The position numbers were made by a program, and so were the translations under genes. Shown in pieces: positions 16,395-25,911 of a stretch of DNA of 64,000 nucleotides. Below the pieces are notes generated by a model. It did not search any database. It had not been told where the DNA came from and saw only the letters and a program-made list of their open reading frames with translations. The stretch lies in the NCBI GenBank assembly GCA_947467345.1, contig CANIHD010000001.1, positions 124,001-188,000 on the forward strand. Direction: 5' to 3'. The stretch is from Alphaproteobacteria bacterium. Its GTDB lineage: Bacteria; Pseudomonadota; Alphaproteobacteria; Micropepsales; Micropepsaceae. Numbering within the stretch: position 1 is the first letter of the stretch; each line of letters starts with the position of its first letter.

Positions 16395-17624
16395 GTGCAC
16401 GACGTCACCGGAAGGCTAGAAAACACCACCCATTGGCATGAACCCAAGGCTGGCCAGCGCGCCGGCTTCGGCAAATGGGGCCGGGTGAAGACCCCCTATG
16501 ACGAATTCATGGAATCCGAGGGAATTCCCTGTTTCCGCGATATCGGCATCTCCAAGGTCCAGAACCTGCCTTTGATGCCGTGGAAACGAACCGGCGGGCG
16601 CGGAACCTACATCCAACTCCACGGCACCGAATCGAAATGGGGCAATTTCCTTATCGAGGTTCCCGGCGCCGGCGCTCTGAACGTCGAAAAGCACCTCTAC
16701 GAAAAGATCATGTTCGTGGTCGAGGGCCGCGGCACGACCGAGGTCTGGCTGGACGGCGAGACCAAGAAACACGTGTTTGAGTGGCAAGCTGGATCGATGT
16801 TCTCGATTCCGATGAACGCCATGCACCGCATCGTTAACGCCAGCTCCTCGCCGGCATTGCTCTTGGCCGGAACAACGGCGCCCATCATCATGAACACGCT
16901 GCAGAGCGTGGACGCCATCTTCAACTGCCCGATGCAGTTCCGCGACCGCTTCTCCGGCGCCGACGATTATTACAAATACAAAGACGATGTGGAGCCCGAT
17001 CCGGTGCGCGGCCTTGCCATGCGCCGCACGAATTTCATTCCCGACGTCGTCAATTGCGACCTGCCGCTGGACAATCGCCGTTCACCGGGCTTTCGCCGCG
17101 TCGAACCCTTCATGACCAACAATTCGTTCTATTATTGGATCGGCCAGCACGAAACCGGGCGCTATTCCAAGGCGCACGCGCACACGTCGGCCGCCGTTCT
17201 GATTTGCATTAAGGGCAAGGGTTACACGCACACCTGGCCGGAACGCCTCGGCACCGCGCCGTGGAAAGACGGCAACGCCGATCAAATCCGCCGCATCGAT
17301 TATGAACCCGTCGGTATGATCTCCGCGGCGCCGGGTGGCGCGCGCTGGTTCCATCAGCATTTCGGCGTGTCGAAAGATCCGCTGCGTTTGATGGCGTGGT
17401 TCGGTCCGTGGAATCCTGGCCGCGAACCTGGACCGCCGGGCGAGAAGCACATCGACTATACCGGCATGGATATTCCGGAAGGCGGCTCGGCCATTCCCTA
17501 TTGGATGGAAGACGCGCATGTCGCGCAGGATTTCCAGGCGGCGTTGAAGCGCGAAGGCGTACCCAACCGCATGAAGCCGGAATATTATGATCCCAACTAC
17601 AAGGGCGAACTGCCGAAGGAATAA
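16395..17624 (+). CDS. Bicupin protein of unknown substrate
   Basis: A 409-residue protein starting with GTG at 16395, with GGAGG at 16384-16388. Two cupin domains are visible. The first is at about residues 85-170 (EKIMFVVEGRG, then GSMFSIPMNAMH). The second is at about residues 265-340 (SKAHAHTSAAVLICIKGKGYT, closing with WFHQHFG). The second has the fuller set of metal histidines. It is not an obvious match to a characterised dioxygenase. It is divergent from the class II aldolase gene across a 130 bp shared promoter region, so it may serve the same catabolic pathway. Confidence 0.78.
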   Translation: MHDVTGRLENTTHWHEPKAGQRAGFGKWGRVKTPYDEFMESEGIPCFRDIGISKVQNLPLMPWKRTGGRGTYIQLHGTESKWGNFLIEVPGAGALNVEKHLYEKIMFVVEGRGTTEVWLDGETKKHVFEWQAGSMFSIPMNAMHRIVNASSSPALLLAGTTAPIIMNTLQSVDAIFNCPMQFRDRFSGADDYYKYKDDVEPDPVRGLAMRRTNFIPDVVNCDLPLDNRRSPGFRRVEPFMTNNSFYYWIGQHETGRYSKAHAHTSAAVLICIKGKGYTHTWPERLGTAPWKDGNADQIRRIDYEPVGMISAAPGGARWFHQHFGVSKDPLRLMAWFGPWNPGREPGPPGEKHIDYTGMDIPEGGSAIPYWMEDAHVAQDFQAALKREGVPNRMKPEYYDPNYKGELPKE

Positions 17625-17633
17625 TCGGCCGCC

Positions 17634-18098
17634 TTACTTCGCCGTTTTGGCATGCCTCTCTTTGAGATGCTCCAGCGTTTTGGCTGCGAGTTCGCAATAA
17701 GATTCGTGCAGCGCTCTGAGCTCGTGCTCGGAGAGGTCTTCCGCTGTCGCCAGCCTGTTCTTCGCGCCCTTCATGGCGATGATCAATTCAGCAAGCTTGA
17801 TCTGCGCCGCCATGGTATCGCGGTTCTGGCTCTGCTGAATCAGGAACACCATCAGGAAGGTAACGATGGTGGTGCCGGTATTGATCGCCAATTGCCACGT
17901 GTCGCTGTAGTCGAAGAGCGGCCCGGTGACGACCCAAATCAGAACGACCAGGACCGCAATGACAAAGGCGTAAGGCCGTCCCACCATGATCGCAGTGCGA
18001 TGCGCGAAGCGTTCGAAAAATGCCGGCCCGTTATAATTTTGCGTTTCGATCTCTTTATGCCGCGCGTGATGCGCGGCTTGGGCCTTGCGTTCGCTCAT
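17634..18098 (-). CDS. Low-affinity iron permease family membrane protein
   Basis: A 154-residue protein with two membrane segments at about residues 40-60 and 72-90. It shows the family text of small bacterial low-affinity iron permease (Fet4-like) proteins: [50 protein letters not shown] and [10 protein letters not shown]-like [12 protein letters not shown] transport role in bacteria is assumed from the family name and not shown. Its ATG overlaps the gshB stop by 4 bp (18095-18098), so it is the downstream gene of a gshB operon. Confidence 0.82.
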   Translation of the reverse strand: MSERKAQAAHHARHKEIETQNYNGPAFFERFAHRTAIMVGRPYAFVIAVLVVLIWVVTGPLFDYSDTWQLAINTGTTIVTFLMVFLIQQSQNRDTMAAQIKLAELIIAMKGAKNRLATAEDLSEHELRALHESYCELAAKTLEHLKERHAKTAK

Positions 18099-19051
18099 GT
18101 TGGCTTCGCCGCTTTACGGCGCAGCTCAATGGCATCCCAGATCAGACTTGCGATATCGGCGCCGCCGAACCGTTTCACCTCGCGAATGCCGGTGGGCGAG
18201 GTTACGTTGATCTCGGTCAAATAATTTCCGATCACGTCGATGCCGGCAAAGATGAGTCCGCGCCGTTTCAGTTCCGGGCCGATTGTAGCGCAGATTTCGC
18301 GGTCCCGCGGCGACAGATCGACCGCTTCGGCGCGCCCACCAACATGAAGATTGGAGCGCGCCTCGCCTTCGGCGGGAACGCGATTGACGGCGCCCGCAGG
18401 CACGCCATCCACCAATATGATGCGTTTGTCGCCTTTACGCACGTCGGGGACATAACGCTGCACCACCACAGGCTCGCGGTAGAACTGTGTGAACATCTCT
18501 AAGAGTGATGCCAGATTTTCGTCGCCGGCCACGATGCGGAAAACGCCGGCGCCGCCATTGCCGAATAGCGGTTTCACGATGATGTCTTTGTGCCGCGCGC
18601 GAAATTCGCGGATCTCCTCACGGTCGGAGGAAATCAATGTCGGCGGCATCACGCCGTCGAATTCGGTGACGAAAAGTTTTTCCGGTGCGTTGCGCACATG
18701 GAATGGATCGTTCACCACCAAAGTCTTGGGGTGAATGCGCTCCAGCATATGGGTGGCGGTGATGTAGGACATGTCGAAAGGCGGGTCCTGGCGCATCAAG
18801 ACCACATCGGCTTCGGCAAGATCGTAGGTCTTGATCTCGCCCAACGTGAAATGATCGCCGATCTTTTCGCGCACGCTGAGAGAGCGAACGCGCGCGGTGA
18901 CTTTGCCTTCCTGCAGGCTGAGTTCGCGCGGGCCGTAATAGATGAGCTCATGCCCGCGGGCCTGCGCCTCCAACGCCAGCGCGAAGGTGGAATCGCCCCT
19001 GATATCGATGCGCTCGATGGGGTCCATTTGTATGGCGACAGTCAGGGGCAT
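18095..19051 (-). CDS. gshB: Glutathione synthetase
   Basis: A 318-residue cytoplasmic ATP-grasp ligase that joins gamma-glutamylcysteine and glycine in glutathione synthesis. The N-terminal substrate domain begins [11 protein letters not shown], and [10 protein letters not shown] is a GshB signature. The ATP-grasp domain has [29 protein letters not shown] and ending [13 protein letters not shown]. Length and motifs match the family. The location near rsmI, yraN and the LpoA-like gene is a common alphaproteobacterial arrangement. The product would supply glutathione for the LigE-like transferase at 4918. Confidence 0.96.
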   Translation of the reverse strand: MPLTVAIQMDPIERIDIRGDSTFALALEAQARGHELIYYGPRELSLQEGKVTARVRSLSVREKIGDHFTLGEIKTYDLAEADVVLMRQDPPFDMSYITATHMLERIHPKTLVVNDPFHVRNAPEKLFVTEFDGVMPPTLISSDREEIREFRARHKDIIVKPLFGNGGAGVFRIVAGDENLASLLEMFTQFYREPVVVQRYVPDVRKGDKRIILVDGVPAGAVNRVPAEGEARSNLHVGGRAEAVDLSPRDREICATIGPELKRRGLIFAGIDVIGNYLTEINVTSPTGIREVKRFGGADIASLIWDAIELRRKAAKPT

Positions 19052-19090
19052 GAGTCCTCGCTCGGGCGGTAGGCTGTTCTAAGGGCTATT

Positions 19091-19942
19091 CTAGTTCAGG
19101 CGGCGTTTGAGGGAGTTTAACGCAAGGCTTGCTTCATTGCTGGTGGCATCGTCGCCTTTGGCCAGGCAATTTTCGAACGAGGCTCGCGCCGCGCCCAGTG
19201 CGCCATTGGCCTCTTGCAGCCGACCCCACTCCAGCCAGAGCGGTGCCCGAGCCGGCGCGATCAGCACCATACGAGAAAGAATGTCGGCGGCGCGCACGAC
19301 ATTGCCTACCTGAAGCGCGCGCGTTTTGATGTTGTTCTCGAGGCGCAGCAGCACGTCGATATCGCTGACCGGAGAAAGGCTGGAAGATTCCCATGGCTTT
19401 CCTGCCACCGTCAGTAGAGGCGGCCCCTTCAATTGGTCGCGCTCCATTGCGATGCCCGCACTGAAGGGATCGAGCACAGCATCGCTGCCGCTCGCCCGTA
19501 TCATCAGAAGAAAATGCCCCGGCGACAAAAGCCCACGCGCTTCCAGCCCCGCGCCTCGCGCGGCATGGATGTAGAGAATTCCGAGCGCCACCGGCAGACC
19601 ACGGCGGCGGTGAATCACCGACATCAGATCGGCATTCTCGGGATTGTCGTACTGCGTGCGGTCGCCGTCATAGCCGAAGCGCGTCGTCATGATGCGCGCG
19701 AGTCCAAGCGCGGCTTGAGTGACATTAGCCGCATAGGCGATCTCATTTCGCACCGCTTCGCCAAGTTCGGCAAGATGCGCGCGAAACGGTTCGAGCTTGG
19801 TGCCCGGATGATCGAAGGACGCGAGCATCAGCGCCGCAGTCGCGATATCATGCGGACCATCGCCGCCCGCGCAGATGCGTGACAGAAATTCGCGTGCTTC
19901 AGCGTCCTGCATGCGAGCGACCGCTCCCCGCGCAATTGCCAT
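19091..19942 (-). CDS. SirB1/transglutaminase-like family protein
   Basis: A 283-residue protein. Its N-terminal part matches SirB1-type transglutaminase-like proteins, including NADLMSVIHRRRGLPVALGILYIHAARGAGL, and has the GLLSPGHFLLMI segment that carries the usual His. The usual catalytic Cys position appears replaced, as is common in this family. The C-terminal part (about residues 195-283) looks like helical TPR-type repeats. Biochemical function is unknown. It is cytoplasmic with no signal peptide. It lies 39 bp upstream of gshB on the same strand and may be co-transcribed. Confidence 0.83.
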   Translation of the reverse strand: MAIARGAVARMQDAEAREFLSRICAGGDGPHDIATAALMLASFDHPGTKLEPFRAHLAELGEAVRNEIAYAANVTQAALGLARIMTTRFGYDGDRTQYDNPENADLMSVIHRRRGLPVALGILYIHAARGAGLEARGLLSPGHFLLMIRASGSDAVLDPFSAGIAMERDQLKGPPLLTVAGKPWESSSLSPVSDIDVLLRLENNIKTRALQVGNVVRAADILSRMVLIAPARAPLWLEWGRLQEANGALGAARASFENCLAKGDDATSNEASLALNSLKRRLN

Positions 19943-20012
19943 TTCGGCGCGGGGAATTTAGTCGCGATTGCAGCGTAAGGAAATCGCTATTGAGCGATTC
20001 TTCCGGCGCTCT

Positions 20013-20627
20013 CTACAATTGCGGCGCCGCGAAATAACGCTGCGGATCGTCCTTGAGAACGACGTAATTTTCCACCCGCTTCACGCCTTGGAAGCGCTGC
20101 GCCCGTGCAATCACGCGATCGATTTCCGCCTGGTCCTGCCCGACGCCGACCAAATAGACGACGCCGTTCACGACATCGATCGTGTAGTTCACGTCGCGAA
20201 TCGAGCGGTCGCGCAAAATATCGGCCGCGATTTCAGTGCGAATGAAAATATCCTTCGGCCGGTCGAGCCAGCCGGAATTGTCGATCACCTCGATGGCATT
20301 ATCGACTTTGCGCACGCCCTGAACGCGCCAGGCATCGCGCGTCGCATTGAGACGCTCTTGCGGATCGGCGATGCGGCCCGTCAGCAATACACGTCCTTCA
20401 ATAACCGTTGTGGACACGTTGAGGAAGTGCGCCGCCGAGCGTTTGCTGAGCGCCCCCTGAATTTCGGTTCTGATGCGAATATCATCGACGGCATCGCCGA
20501 CGGAACGTTCCTGCCGCGCGGCGGACATGCCCGCGACAACACCAGTCGCGGCAACAGCAACGCAGCCCGACAGCACGGGCGCGAGTGCCAAAGCGGCGAG
20601 CGCCGCGAAAATCGCATTCTTGTTCAT
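20013..20627 (-). CDS. BON-domain lipoprotein (DolP/OsmY-like)
   Basis: A 204-residue protein. The ATG at 20627, with GGAGGA upstream, gives a lipoprotein signal peptide ending LAPVLSGC. Two BON domains follow: about residues 45-110, with text including LNVSTTVIEGRVLLTGRIADP, and 120-190, with YTIDVVNGVVYLVGVGQDQ. DolP-type proteins sit in the outer membrane or periplasm and support envelope integrity. The frame is open further upstream, but that part overlaps the yraN remnant and has no matching homologous text. The same yraN-dolP neighbourhood occurs in other Proteobacteria. Confidence 0.9.
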   Translation of the reverse strand: MNKNAIFAALAALALAPVLSGCVAVAATGVVAGMSAARQERSVGDAVDDIRIRTEIQGALSKRSAAHFLNVSTTVIEGRVLLTGRIADPQERLNATRDAWRVQGVRKVDNAIEVIDNSGWLDRPKDIFIRTEIAADILRDRSIRDVNYTIDVVNGVVYLVGVGQDQAEIDRVIARAQRFQGVKRVENYVVLKDDPQRYFAAPQL

Positions 20628-20668
20628 CGGTTCCTCCAGAAATAACGCACCTGCAAGAACCCCACCCA

Positions 20669-21040
20669 TCACCTCTCCGGGCGCCAGGCATCTTGAACGT
20701 GCCTTGGCCAATGTCCGGGAGCGATATAGATCACATCGAATCAGACACCATTGTGGCGCATTCGGGGCCGGGAACCCAAGTAAAGCAATGCGGCGCGCGA
20801 AATTCGCTCCCGCTGGCGCGCCGTTACCGCCTCTGCCGCTTGTGCCGTGTCGGGCCGCGCCTTCACTTCGACAAAGCAGATCAGCCCTTTGGGCGAGCGC
20901 GCCACCAGATCGATTTCGCCTAGAGGCGTGCGCACCCGCCAGCCCGATATACGATAGAATTTGCAAGCCAACCAGACCGCCGCCAGAAATTCCGCACGGC
21001 GCCCGGAGCTTTCATGCGCGCGCCTAGTCGGGCGTGGCAT
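20669..21040 (-). pseudogene. yraN: yraN (UPF0102 endonuclease-like), interrupted by in-frame UGA
   Basis: Starting at the ATG at 21040, the frame encodes a YraN-type protein with the nuclease-fold motif GEIDLVA followed by ICFVEVKAR. The frame hits TGA at 20741-20743 after MRHNGV, about 100 residues in. In the same frame the next 23 codons read FDVIYIAPGHWPRHVQDAW and RPER before a TGA at 20669-20671. That is the conserved YraN tail, so the UGA replaces one internal codon, most simply CGA (Arg). The gene starts inside the 3' end of rsmI (17 bp overlap). It is either a nonsense mutation or a sequencing error; the short product might keep the nuclease core. Confidence 0.8.
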
Positions 21041-21908
21041 CGGTATTTTTAAGTGCCAGCGCGCGCGTATAGACGGCGCGGCGCGGCGCTCCCGTGGCTT
21101 CCGCAACCAGCGCGGCCGCCGCGTTCACCGGCATGTGAGGCAATGCCATGAGAAGCAGACCATCGACCTTGGAATGGTCCGGCTCTTCGCCTTCCGGCGG
21201 GGCCACAAGAAGTGTGATCTCGCCTTTGGGCGCGTCGCCGCCATAGGTTTCGGCTAAGTGCGCAAGTGTCCCCCGCCGAATGTCTTCGTGCATCTTGGTG
21301 AGTTCACGCGCCACCACCGCTTCGCGCGCCCCGAAGATTTCCGCCATGTCCGCCAGCGTGGCGCCGATACGGTTGGGGGATTCGTAGAACACCAAAGTGG
21401 CCGGGATCGCCTTCAATTCCCGCAACATGGTCTGCCGCTCGCCATGTTTTGACGGCAAAAAGCCCACGAAAAAGAAGCGGTCGGTGGGCAACCCAGCGAC
21501 GCTGAGCGCCGCCACTGCCGCCGAAGGGCCCGGAACCGGGAATACCGCAATCCCTTCCTCGATGGCCGCGCGCACCAGCCTGTGGCCGGGGTCGGAGATC
21601 AGCGGCGTGCCGGCATCGCTGACCAAAGCGAGGCGCTCTCCCGCTTGGAGGCGCGCCAGCAATTTGGGACGGATCGCGGGGGCGTTGTGATCGTTATAGG
21701 TTAGGAGAGGGCGGCTGATTCCATGGATAGACAGAAGGCGGGACGTTACCCTGGTGTCCTCCACCACGATGGCATCGCAGGCTTTCAGCACGCGCATGGC
21801 GCGCAAGGAAAGATCGCTGGCGTTGCCGATGGGGGTGGCGGTGACGTAGAGACCTGGGGCCAGGACCATGCTTGGCGATTCGCCCTCCGGGCTGTCGCCT
21901 TGCCCCAT
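21024..21908 (-). CDS. rsmI: 16S rRNA 2'-O-ribose C1402 methyltransferase
   Basis: A 294-residue SAM methyltransferase of the tetrapyrrole-methylase fold that methylates C1402 of 16S rRNA. Family text is clear: LYVTATPIGNASDLSLRA, VEDTRVTSRLL, LVSDAGTPLISDPG, PVPGPSAAVAAL and ARELTKMHEDIRRG. The start at 21908 follows an AAGGCGG ribosome site. The 3' end overlaps the yraN start, and the gene diverges from the LpoA-like lipoprotein gene with a short shared promoter region. The rsmI-yraN-gshB order is typical. Confidence 0.95.
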   Translation of the reverse strand: MGQGDSPEGESPSMVLAPGLYVTATPIGNASDLSLRAMRVLKACDAIVVEDTRVTSRLLSIHGISRPLLTYNDHNAPAIRPKLLARLQAGERLALVSDAGTPLISDPGHRLVRAAIEEGIAVFPVPGPSAAVAALSVAGLPTDRFFFVGFLPSKHGERQTMLRELKAIPATLVFYESPNRIGATLADMAEIFGAREAVVARELTKMHEDIRRGTLAHLAETYGGDAPKGEITLLVAPPEGEEPDHSKVDGLLLMALPHMPVNAAAALVAEATGAPRRAVYTRALALKNTDATPD

Positions 21909-21964
21909 TCTCGCCGCCTTAGAGGAGACAATCTCCGGGCCGCGGGCAGAAGGAGTAGCCGGTA

Positions 21965-23260
21965 ATGTTTTTCCTCGGTGGCGCGACACGGCCAGCCACT
22001 CCCTCGTCTTACGTCCGGCGCTTCGAATCGCGGCTCAAACTCTGTGCCCTTCTAACAGGTGTTGCGATAGGTGTGGCCTCCTGTGTGACCAAGCCGGTCG
22101 CCGAAGCCCCGCCCCCACCGCCCCCACCGGTGGCAGAGGTCCCGCCCGTCTTCGTGCCACCGCCGAGCCTGCCGCAGCGTTCCGACCAGCCGGGCTATTT
22201 GCGCCTGCGCGGCACGCCGGGCGGAACCGTTCCGGTACGCGTCGCCATGCTTTTGCCGCTCACCAATCCGGCCGCCGATACGCGCAATGTGGCTTTGGCT
22301 CTGCAGCGAGCCGCGGAAATGGCCCTTTTCGATTCTCGCAACGCCAATATCATTCTTATGCCGCGCGATGACGGCGGTTCGCCCGACCGCGCCGCTGCTG
22401 CTGCAGCCGCAGCCATCGCCGATGGCGCTGAAATCATTCTCGGGCCTCTGTTCGCGCAATCCGTGGCGGCTGTCCGTCCCGTCGCCCGCCGTGAAAACGT
22501 GCCCGTCATCGCGTTCTCCACCGACCGCGCCTCAGGCGGCAACGGCGTCTATCTCCTCAGCTTCCAAGCCGAGACGGAGGTCGATCGCATCGTCACCTAT
22601 GGTACGCGCGCCGGCCACTCGACCTTCGCCGCGTTGGTGCCGCAAAGCCAATATGGTCAGATCGTCGGCGAAGCCTTCCGGCAGACCGTCGCGCGCCGGG
22701 GCGGTACGGTTACCTCTGTTCAGACCTATCAGAACCGCCCCGAAACGATCGGCGATCAAGTGCGCCAAGTCGCAGGGACACGTCCCGATGCAATTCTGCT
22801 TGGCGACGGCGGCGTGATGCTGCACGCCCTCGGCGGTCAATTGGCGGTGAACGGCGCCACAAATGAAACGGTGAAATTCCTCGGCACCGGACTTTGGAAT
22901 GATCCGGGTTTACAGCGCGAACCGATGCTGCGCGGCGGCTGGTTTGCGGCGCCCAATCCCGATGGCTGGAATCGTTTCGTCACGCGCTACCGCGCCGCCT
23001 ACAACGCCGCACCGCCGCGCATCGCGCCGCTCGCCTATGACGCCATGTCGCTGGTGGCGCTGCTTGCCCGAGGACAGGCTTACAATCGTTACACCGCGGC
23101 CGCGCTCACCGATCCGAATGGCTTCACCGGCATTGACGGCATCTTCCGCTTCCGCGCCGATGGCGCTGCGGAACGCGGTCTTGCCGTGCTGCAGGTGGAC
23201 GAAAATGGTTTCAGCGTCGTCGATCCGGCGCCGCGCACCTTTCAGGGCGCGCAATACTAG
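21965..23260 (+). CDS. Penicillin-binding protein activator, LpoA-like lipoprotein
   Basis: A 431-residue protein. The N-terminus is a lipoprotein signal (hydrophobic CALLTGVAIGVASC, lipobox ending at Cys about residue 40). A proline-rich linker follows (about 48-70), then a type I periplasmic binding fold, with IILGPLFAQSVAAV and VPVIAFSTDRASGG. The family includes the LpoA C-terminal domain, which stimulates class A penicillin-binding proteins, and relatives of leucine-binding proteins. Divergence from rsmI is the usual arrangement for this gene. AAGGAG lies about 9 bp before the ATG. It probably acts at the outer membrane in cell wall synthesis. Confidence 0.87.
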   Translation: MFFLGGATRPATPSSYVRRFESRLKLCALLTGVAIGVASCVTKPVAEAPPPPPPPVAEVPPVFVPPPSLPQRSDQPGYLRLRGTPGGTVPVRVAMLLPLTNPAADTRNVALALQRAAEMALFDSRNANIILMPRDDGGSPDRAAAAAAAAIADGAEIILGPLFAQSVAAVRPVARRENVPVIAFSTDRASGGNGVYLLSFQAETEVDRIVTYGTRAGHSTFAALVPQSQYGQIVGEAFRQTVARRGGTVTSVQTYQNRPETIGDQVRQVAGTRPDAILLGDGGVMLHALGGQLAVNGATNETVKFLGTGLWNDPGLQREPMLRGGWFAAPNPDGWNRFVTRYRAAYNAAPPRIAPLAYDAMSLVALLARGQAYNRYTAAALTDPNGFTGIDGIFRFRADGAAERGLAVLQVDENGFSVVDPAPRTFQGAQY

Positions 23261-24414
23261 GCGGCCAATTCCGCGATTACCGCGTTCAGCACCAATCGCC
23301 CCTTGGGCGTGACGCGAAGCCGCGTGCCGTTCTGCATCACCAGCCCGTGCGCCCACAAACCTTGGATTTGCGATTCCTGAGGCGCTTGGCCCCAACGCGC
23401 TTTGTATTCGCCAAGATCCAATCCTTCGGAGAGACGCAACACCATCAAGAGATGTTCGCGCGCGCCTTCGTCCCTGGGAATTTCCGTTAGCACCAGGCTG
23501 CTGCCGTTTTTATCGACGGCATCGAGCCAACGTTCCGGCAGACGCTCGGCGACAGTAGCGAAACGCTTTCCATCGATGCTGAGACGACCATGTGCGCCGG
23601 GACCGACGCCGGCGTAATCGCTATAGCGCCAATAGGTGAGATTGTGTCGGCTCTCGGCGCCCGCCCGCGCGTGGTTGGAAACTTCATAAGCCGGCAGGCC
23701 CGCACGCTCGCAGCGTTCCTGCGTGGCTTCGAAAAAGGCGGCGGCTTTGTCTTCGTGCGGCAATATCAGTTTGCCTTGCCGCGCCAGCGTCGCGAATGAC
23801 GTGCCCGGTTCAAGGGTGAGCTGATAAAGCGACAAATGCTCGGTGCCGAATTGAAGCGCTTCTTCCAGTTCGGCCTGCCACGCCTCCAAGCTTTGATCGG
23901 GGCGCGCATAGATCAGATCGAAATTCACGCGCCCGAAGATCTCTTGCGCCATGCGGATGGCGACGCGCGCTTCGTCGGCGCCATGAAGCCGCCCCAGTGC
24001 TTTCAACGACGCATCGTCGAGAGCCTGAACGCCAATGGAGATGCGGTTGACGCCGGCCGCATGATAATCGCGAAAACGATTTTGTTCGGCGCTGTTGGGA
24101 TTGGCTTCGAGTGTAATCTCGGCGTTTTTTGAAACAGGCCATAACCGCGCGATGGTTTCCAACACCGTGCCGACGGCGCGACCGCTCATCAATGACGGCG
24201 TGCCGCCGCCAAAGAAAATGCTGGCGACTTCGGGGCGCTCGCTCTGCATCGCTGCAATCGCTTCCAGCTCACGCGCAATTCCACGGCTCCAACGCGTCTC
24301 GTTGAAATCGGTGCGCACATGCGAATTGAAATCGCAATACGGGCACTTGGCCGCACAGATCGGCCAATGCACATAGACGCCGAATTCAGAAATGCCGGTT
24401 TTTGATGCGCTCAT
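23257..24414 (-). CDS. hemW: Radical SAM haem chaperone
   Basis: A 385-residue protein. The radical SAM cluster motif is [11 protein letters not shown], with the cysteines spaced 3 and 2. The HemW segments [14 protein letters not shown] and [14 protein letters not shown] follow, and the HemW C-terminal domain (HemN_C) ends with [19 protein letters not shown]. HemW is homologous to coproporphyrinogen dehydrogenase but lacks its fourth N-terminal cysteine arrangement and acts in haem delivery. It overlaps rdgB by 4 bp in the rph-rdgB-hemW operon. Its stop overlaps the convergent LpoA-like gene. Confidence 0.94.
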   Translation of the reverse strand: MSASKTGISEFGVYVHWPICAAKCPYCDFNSHVRTDFNETRWSRGIARELEAIAAMQSERPEVASIFFGGGTPSLMSGRAVGTVLETIARLWPVSKNAEITLEANPNSAEQNRFRDYHAAGVNRISIGVQALDDASLKALGRLHGADEARVAIRMAQEIFGRVNFDLIYARPDQSLEAWQAELEEALQFGTEHLSLYQLTLEPGTSFATLARQGKLILPHEDKAAAFFEATQERCERAGLPAYEVSNHARAGAESRHNLTYWRYSDYAGVGPGAHGRLSIDGKRFATVAERLPERWLDAVDKNGSSLVLTEIPRDEGAREHLLMVLRLSEGLDLGEYKARWGQAPQESQIQGLWAHGLVMQNGTRLRVTPKGRLVLNAVIAELAA

Positions 24415-25004
24415 CGCAAAGCTTGCGCGACGAATTTTTCGAACGCCTTTGCGCGATGGCTGATCGCGTGTTTGGCGTCCGGATCCATTTCGCCGAAGGT
24501 GAAGCGCTGCGCCTCCGGAATAAAAATGGGATCGTAGCCGAAGCCGCGCATCCCGCGCGGCGGGAAAGTCAGCGTGCCGTAGACGCGGCCTTCATAGGTT
24601 TCGCAATTCCCATCGGGCGCCGCCAGCGCAAGCACGCAGACAAAATGCGCGCGTCTATCGGGATTGCCGCCAAGCTCTTTCTCGATACGCGCCATGGCGA
24701 AAGGGAAATCCTTCGTGGGTCCCGCCCAGCGCGCGGAATAGATTCCCGGCGCGCCGTTCAGCCCATCGACCACAAGGCCGGAATCGTCGGACAACGCGTA
24801 AAACCCGGTCGCCAATGCAGCCGCACGCGCTTTCAAAATGGCGTTCTCGGCGAAGGTCACGCCGGTTTCTTCCGGCTCGGCGAGATTCAACGCTGCCGCG
24901 CCCAGCGTTTCGATTCCGAACGGAGCCAACAGCGCATTGATCTCGCGCACCTTGCCTTCATTATGGCTGGCGACGACAAGCTTCGCGTGTTGCGGCAGCT
25001 TCAC
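24411..25004 (-). CDS. rdgB: RdgB/HAM1 purine NTP pyrophosphatase
   Basis: A 197-residue protein that hydrolyses dITP, XTP and ITP to monophosphates to keep them out of nucleic acids. Motifs are [13 protein letters not shown] at the N-terminus, [45 protein letters not shown] and the C-terminal SHRAKAF. The length is normal. It lies between rph, 10 bp upstream, and hemW, with a 4 bp overlap. That order (rph-rdgB-hemW) is standard in alphaproteobacteria. Confidence 0.96.
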   Translation of the reverse strand: MKLPQHAKLVVASHNEGKVREINALLAPFGIETLGAAALNLAEPEETGVTFAENAILKARAAALATGFYALSDDSGLVVDGLNGAPGIYSARWAGPTKDFPFAMARIEKELGGNPDRRAHFVCVLALAAPDGNCETYEGRVYGTLTFPPRGMRGFGYDPIFIPEAQRFTFGEMDPDAKHAISHRAKAFEKFVAQALR

Positions 25005-25014
25005 AGTTTTAGTC

Positions 25015-25743
25015 TCACAGCTTTAGGGCCACTTTCTGCAATTGTACCAATTCGCCGATTCCTTTTTTCGCGAGGGCCAAAAGTTCGCCTAGCTCCGCTT
25101 CACTGAACGGCGCTCCTTCCGCGGTGCCTTGCACTTCGACCAGACCACCAGTTCCGGTGATGACAAAATTGGCGTCGGTCTGAGCGTTCGAATCCTCCGG
25201 GTAGTCGAGATCGAGAACCGGCATGCCTTCATAAATTCCGCAAGAAACCGCCGCGACATGATCCTTAATGGCATTGCGCGCGATAAGCCCCGTGCCCGTC
25301 ATGAAGCGCATCGCCTGATAGAGCGCCACAAAGCCGCCGGTGATCGACGCCGTGCGCGTGCCGCCATCCGCCTGCAATACGTCGCAGTCGATGATGATCT
25401 GGCGCTCGCCGAGAACGGCAAGATCGGTGACGGCGCGTAAGGAGCGCCCGATCAGACGCTGAATTTCTTGCGTGCGCCCGGATTGCTTGCCGGCCGCCGC
25501 CTCGCGGCGCATGCGTTCGCCGGTGGCGCGTGGCAGCATGCCGTATTCCGCCGTCACCCAGCCCTTCCCCGAACCGCGCAAAAAGGGCGGCGGACTGTTC
25601 TCGACGCTGGCCGTGCACAGCACCCGCGTATTGCCGAAACTGACCAGGCAGGAGCCTTCGGCATGTTTGAGAACTGAAGGTTCCAGGGTGACTTGGCGCA
25701 AGGCGTCGGGCAGGCGCCCCGAGGGGCGGGCAAAGGCGGCCAT
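25015..25743 (-). CDS. rph: Ribonuclease PH
   Basis: A 242-residue phosphorolytic 3'-5' exoribonuclease that trims tRNA 3' ends. The start at 25743 begins [18 protein letters not shown], which is the normal family start; the upstream open frame to 25896 is non-coding in appearance. Motifs include [55 protein letters not shown] and [16 protein letters not shown]. It is first in the rph-rdgB-hemW operon and divergent from hrcA across 168 bp. Confidence 0.96.
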   Translation of the reverse strand: MAAFARPSGRLPDALRQVTLEPSVLKHAEGSCLVSFGNTRVLCTASVENSPPPFLRGSGKGWVTAEYGMLPRATGERMRREAAAGKQSGRTQEIQRLIGRSLRAVTDLAVLGERQIIIDCDVLQADGGTRTASITGGFVALYQAMRFMTGTGLIARNAIKDHVAAVSCGIYEGMPVLDLDYPEDSNAQTDANFVITGTGGLVEVQGTAEGAPFSEAELGELLALAKKGIGELVQLQKVALKL

Positions 25744-25911
25744 AGGGAGACTCTCTTGAAGTTCGGGGTGGCGCTGGTTACCTAGCGGCGTGCGGCCCGT
25801 CCTGCAAACCTCAAAGCCGGCTTTTGGCCCGGCGCCCGGCCCGGTACCCGGATTCAGCCCGCGCGTTGCGAGAACTGAAGTCCACCGCAACCACACGCCG
25901 GAGGACTAACA

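Noticed and set aside
20741-20743. Selenocysteine at the yraN UGA
   Set aside because: YraN is not a selenoprotein family, the position is not catalytic, and no obvious SECIS-like hairpin follows immediately.
20628-20966. N-terminal extension of the BON-domain lipoprotein
   Set aside because: The open frame there overlaps the yraN text in another frame, and the true signal peptide begins at 20627.
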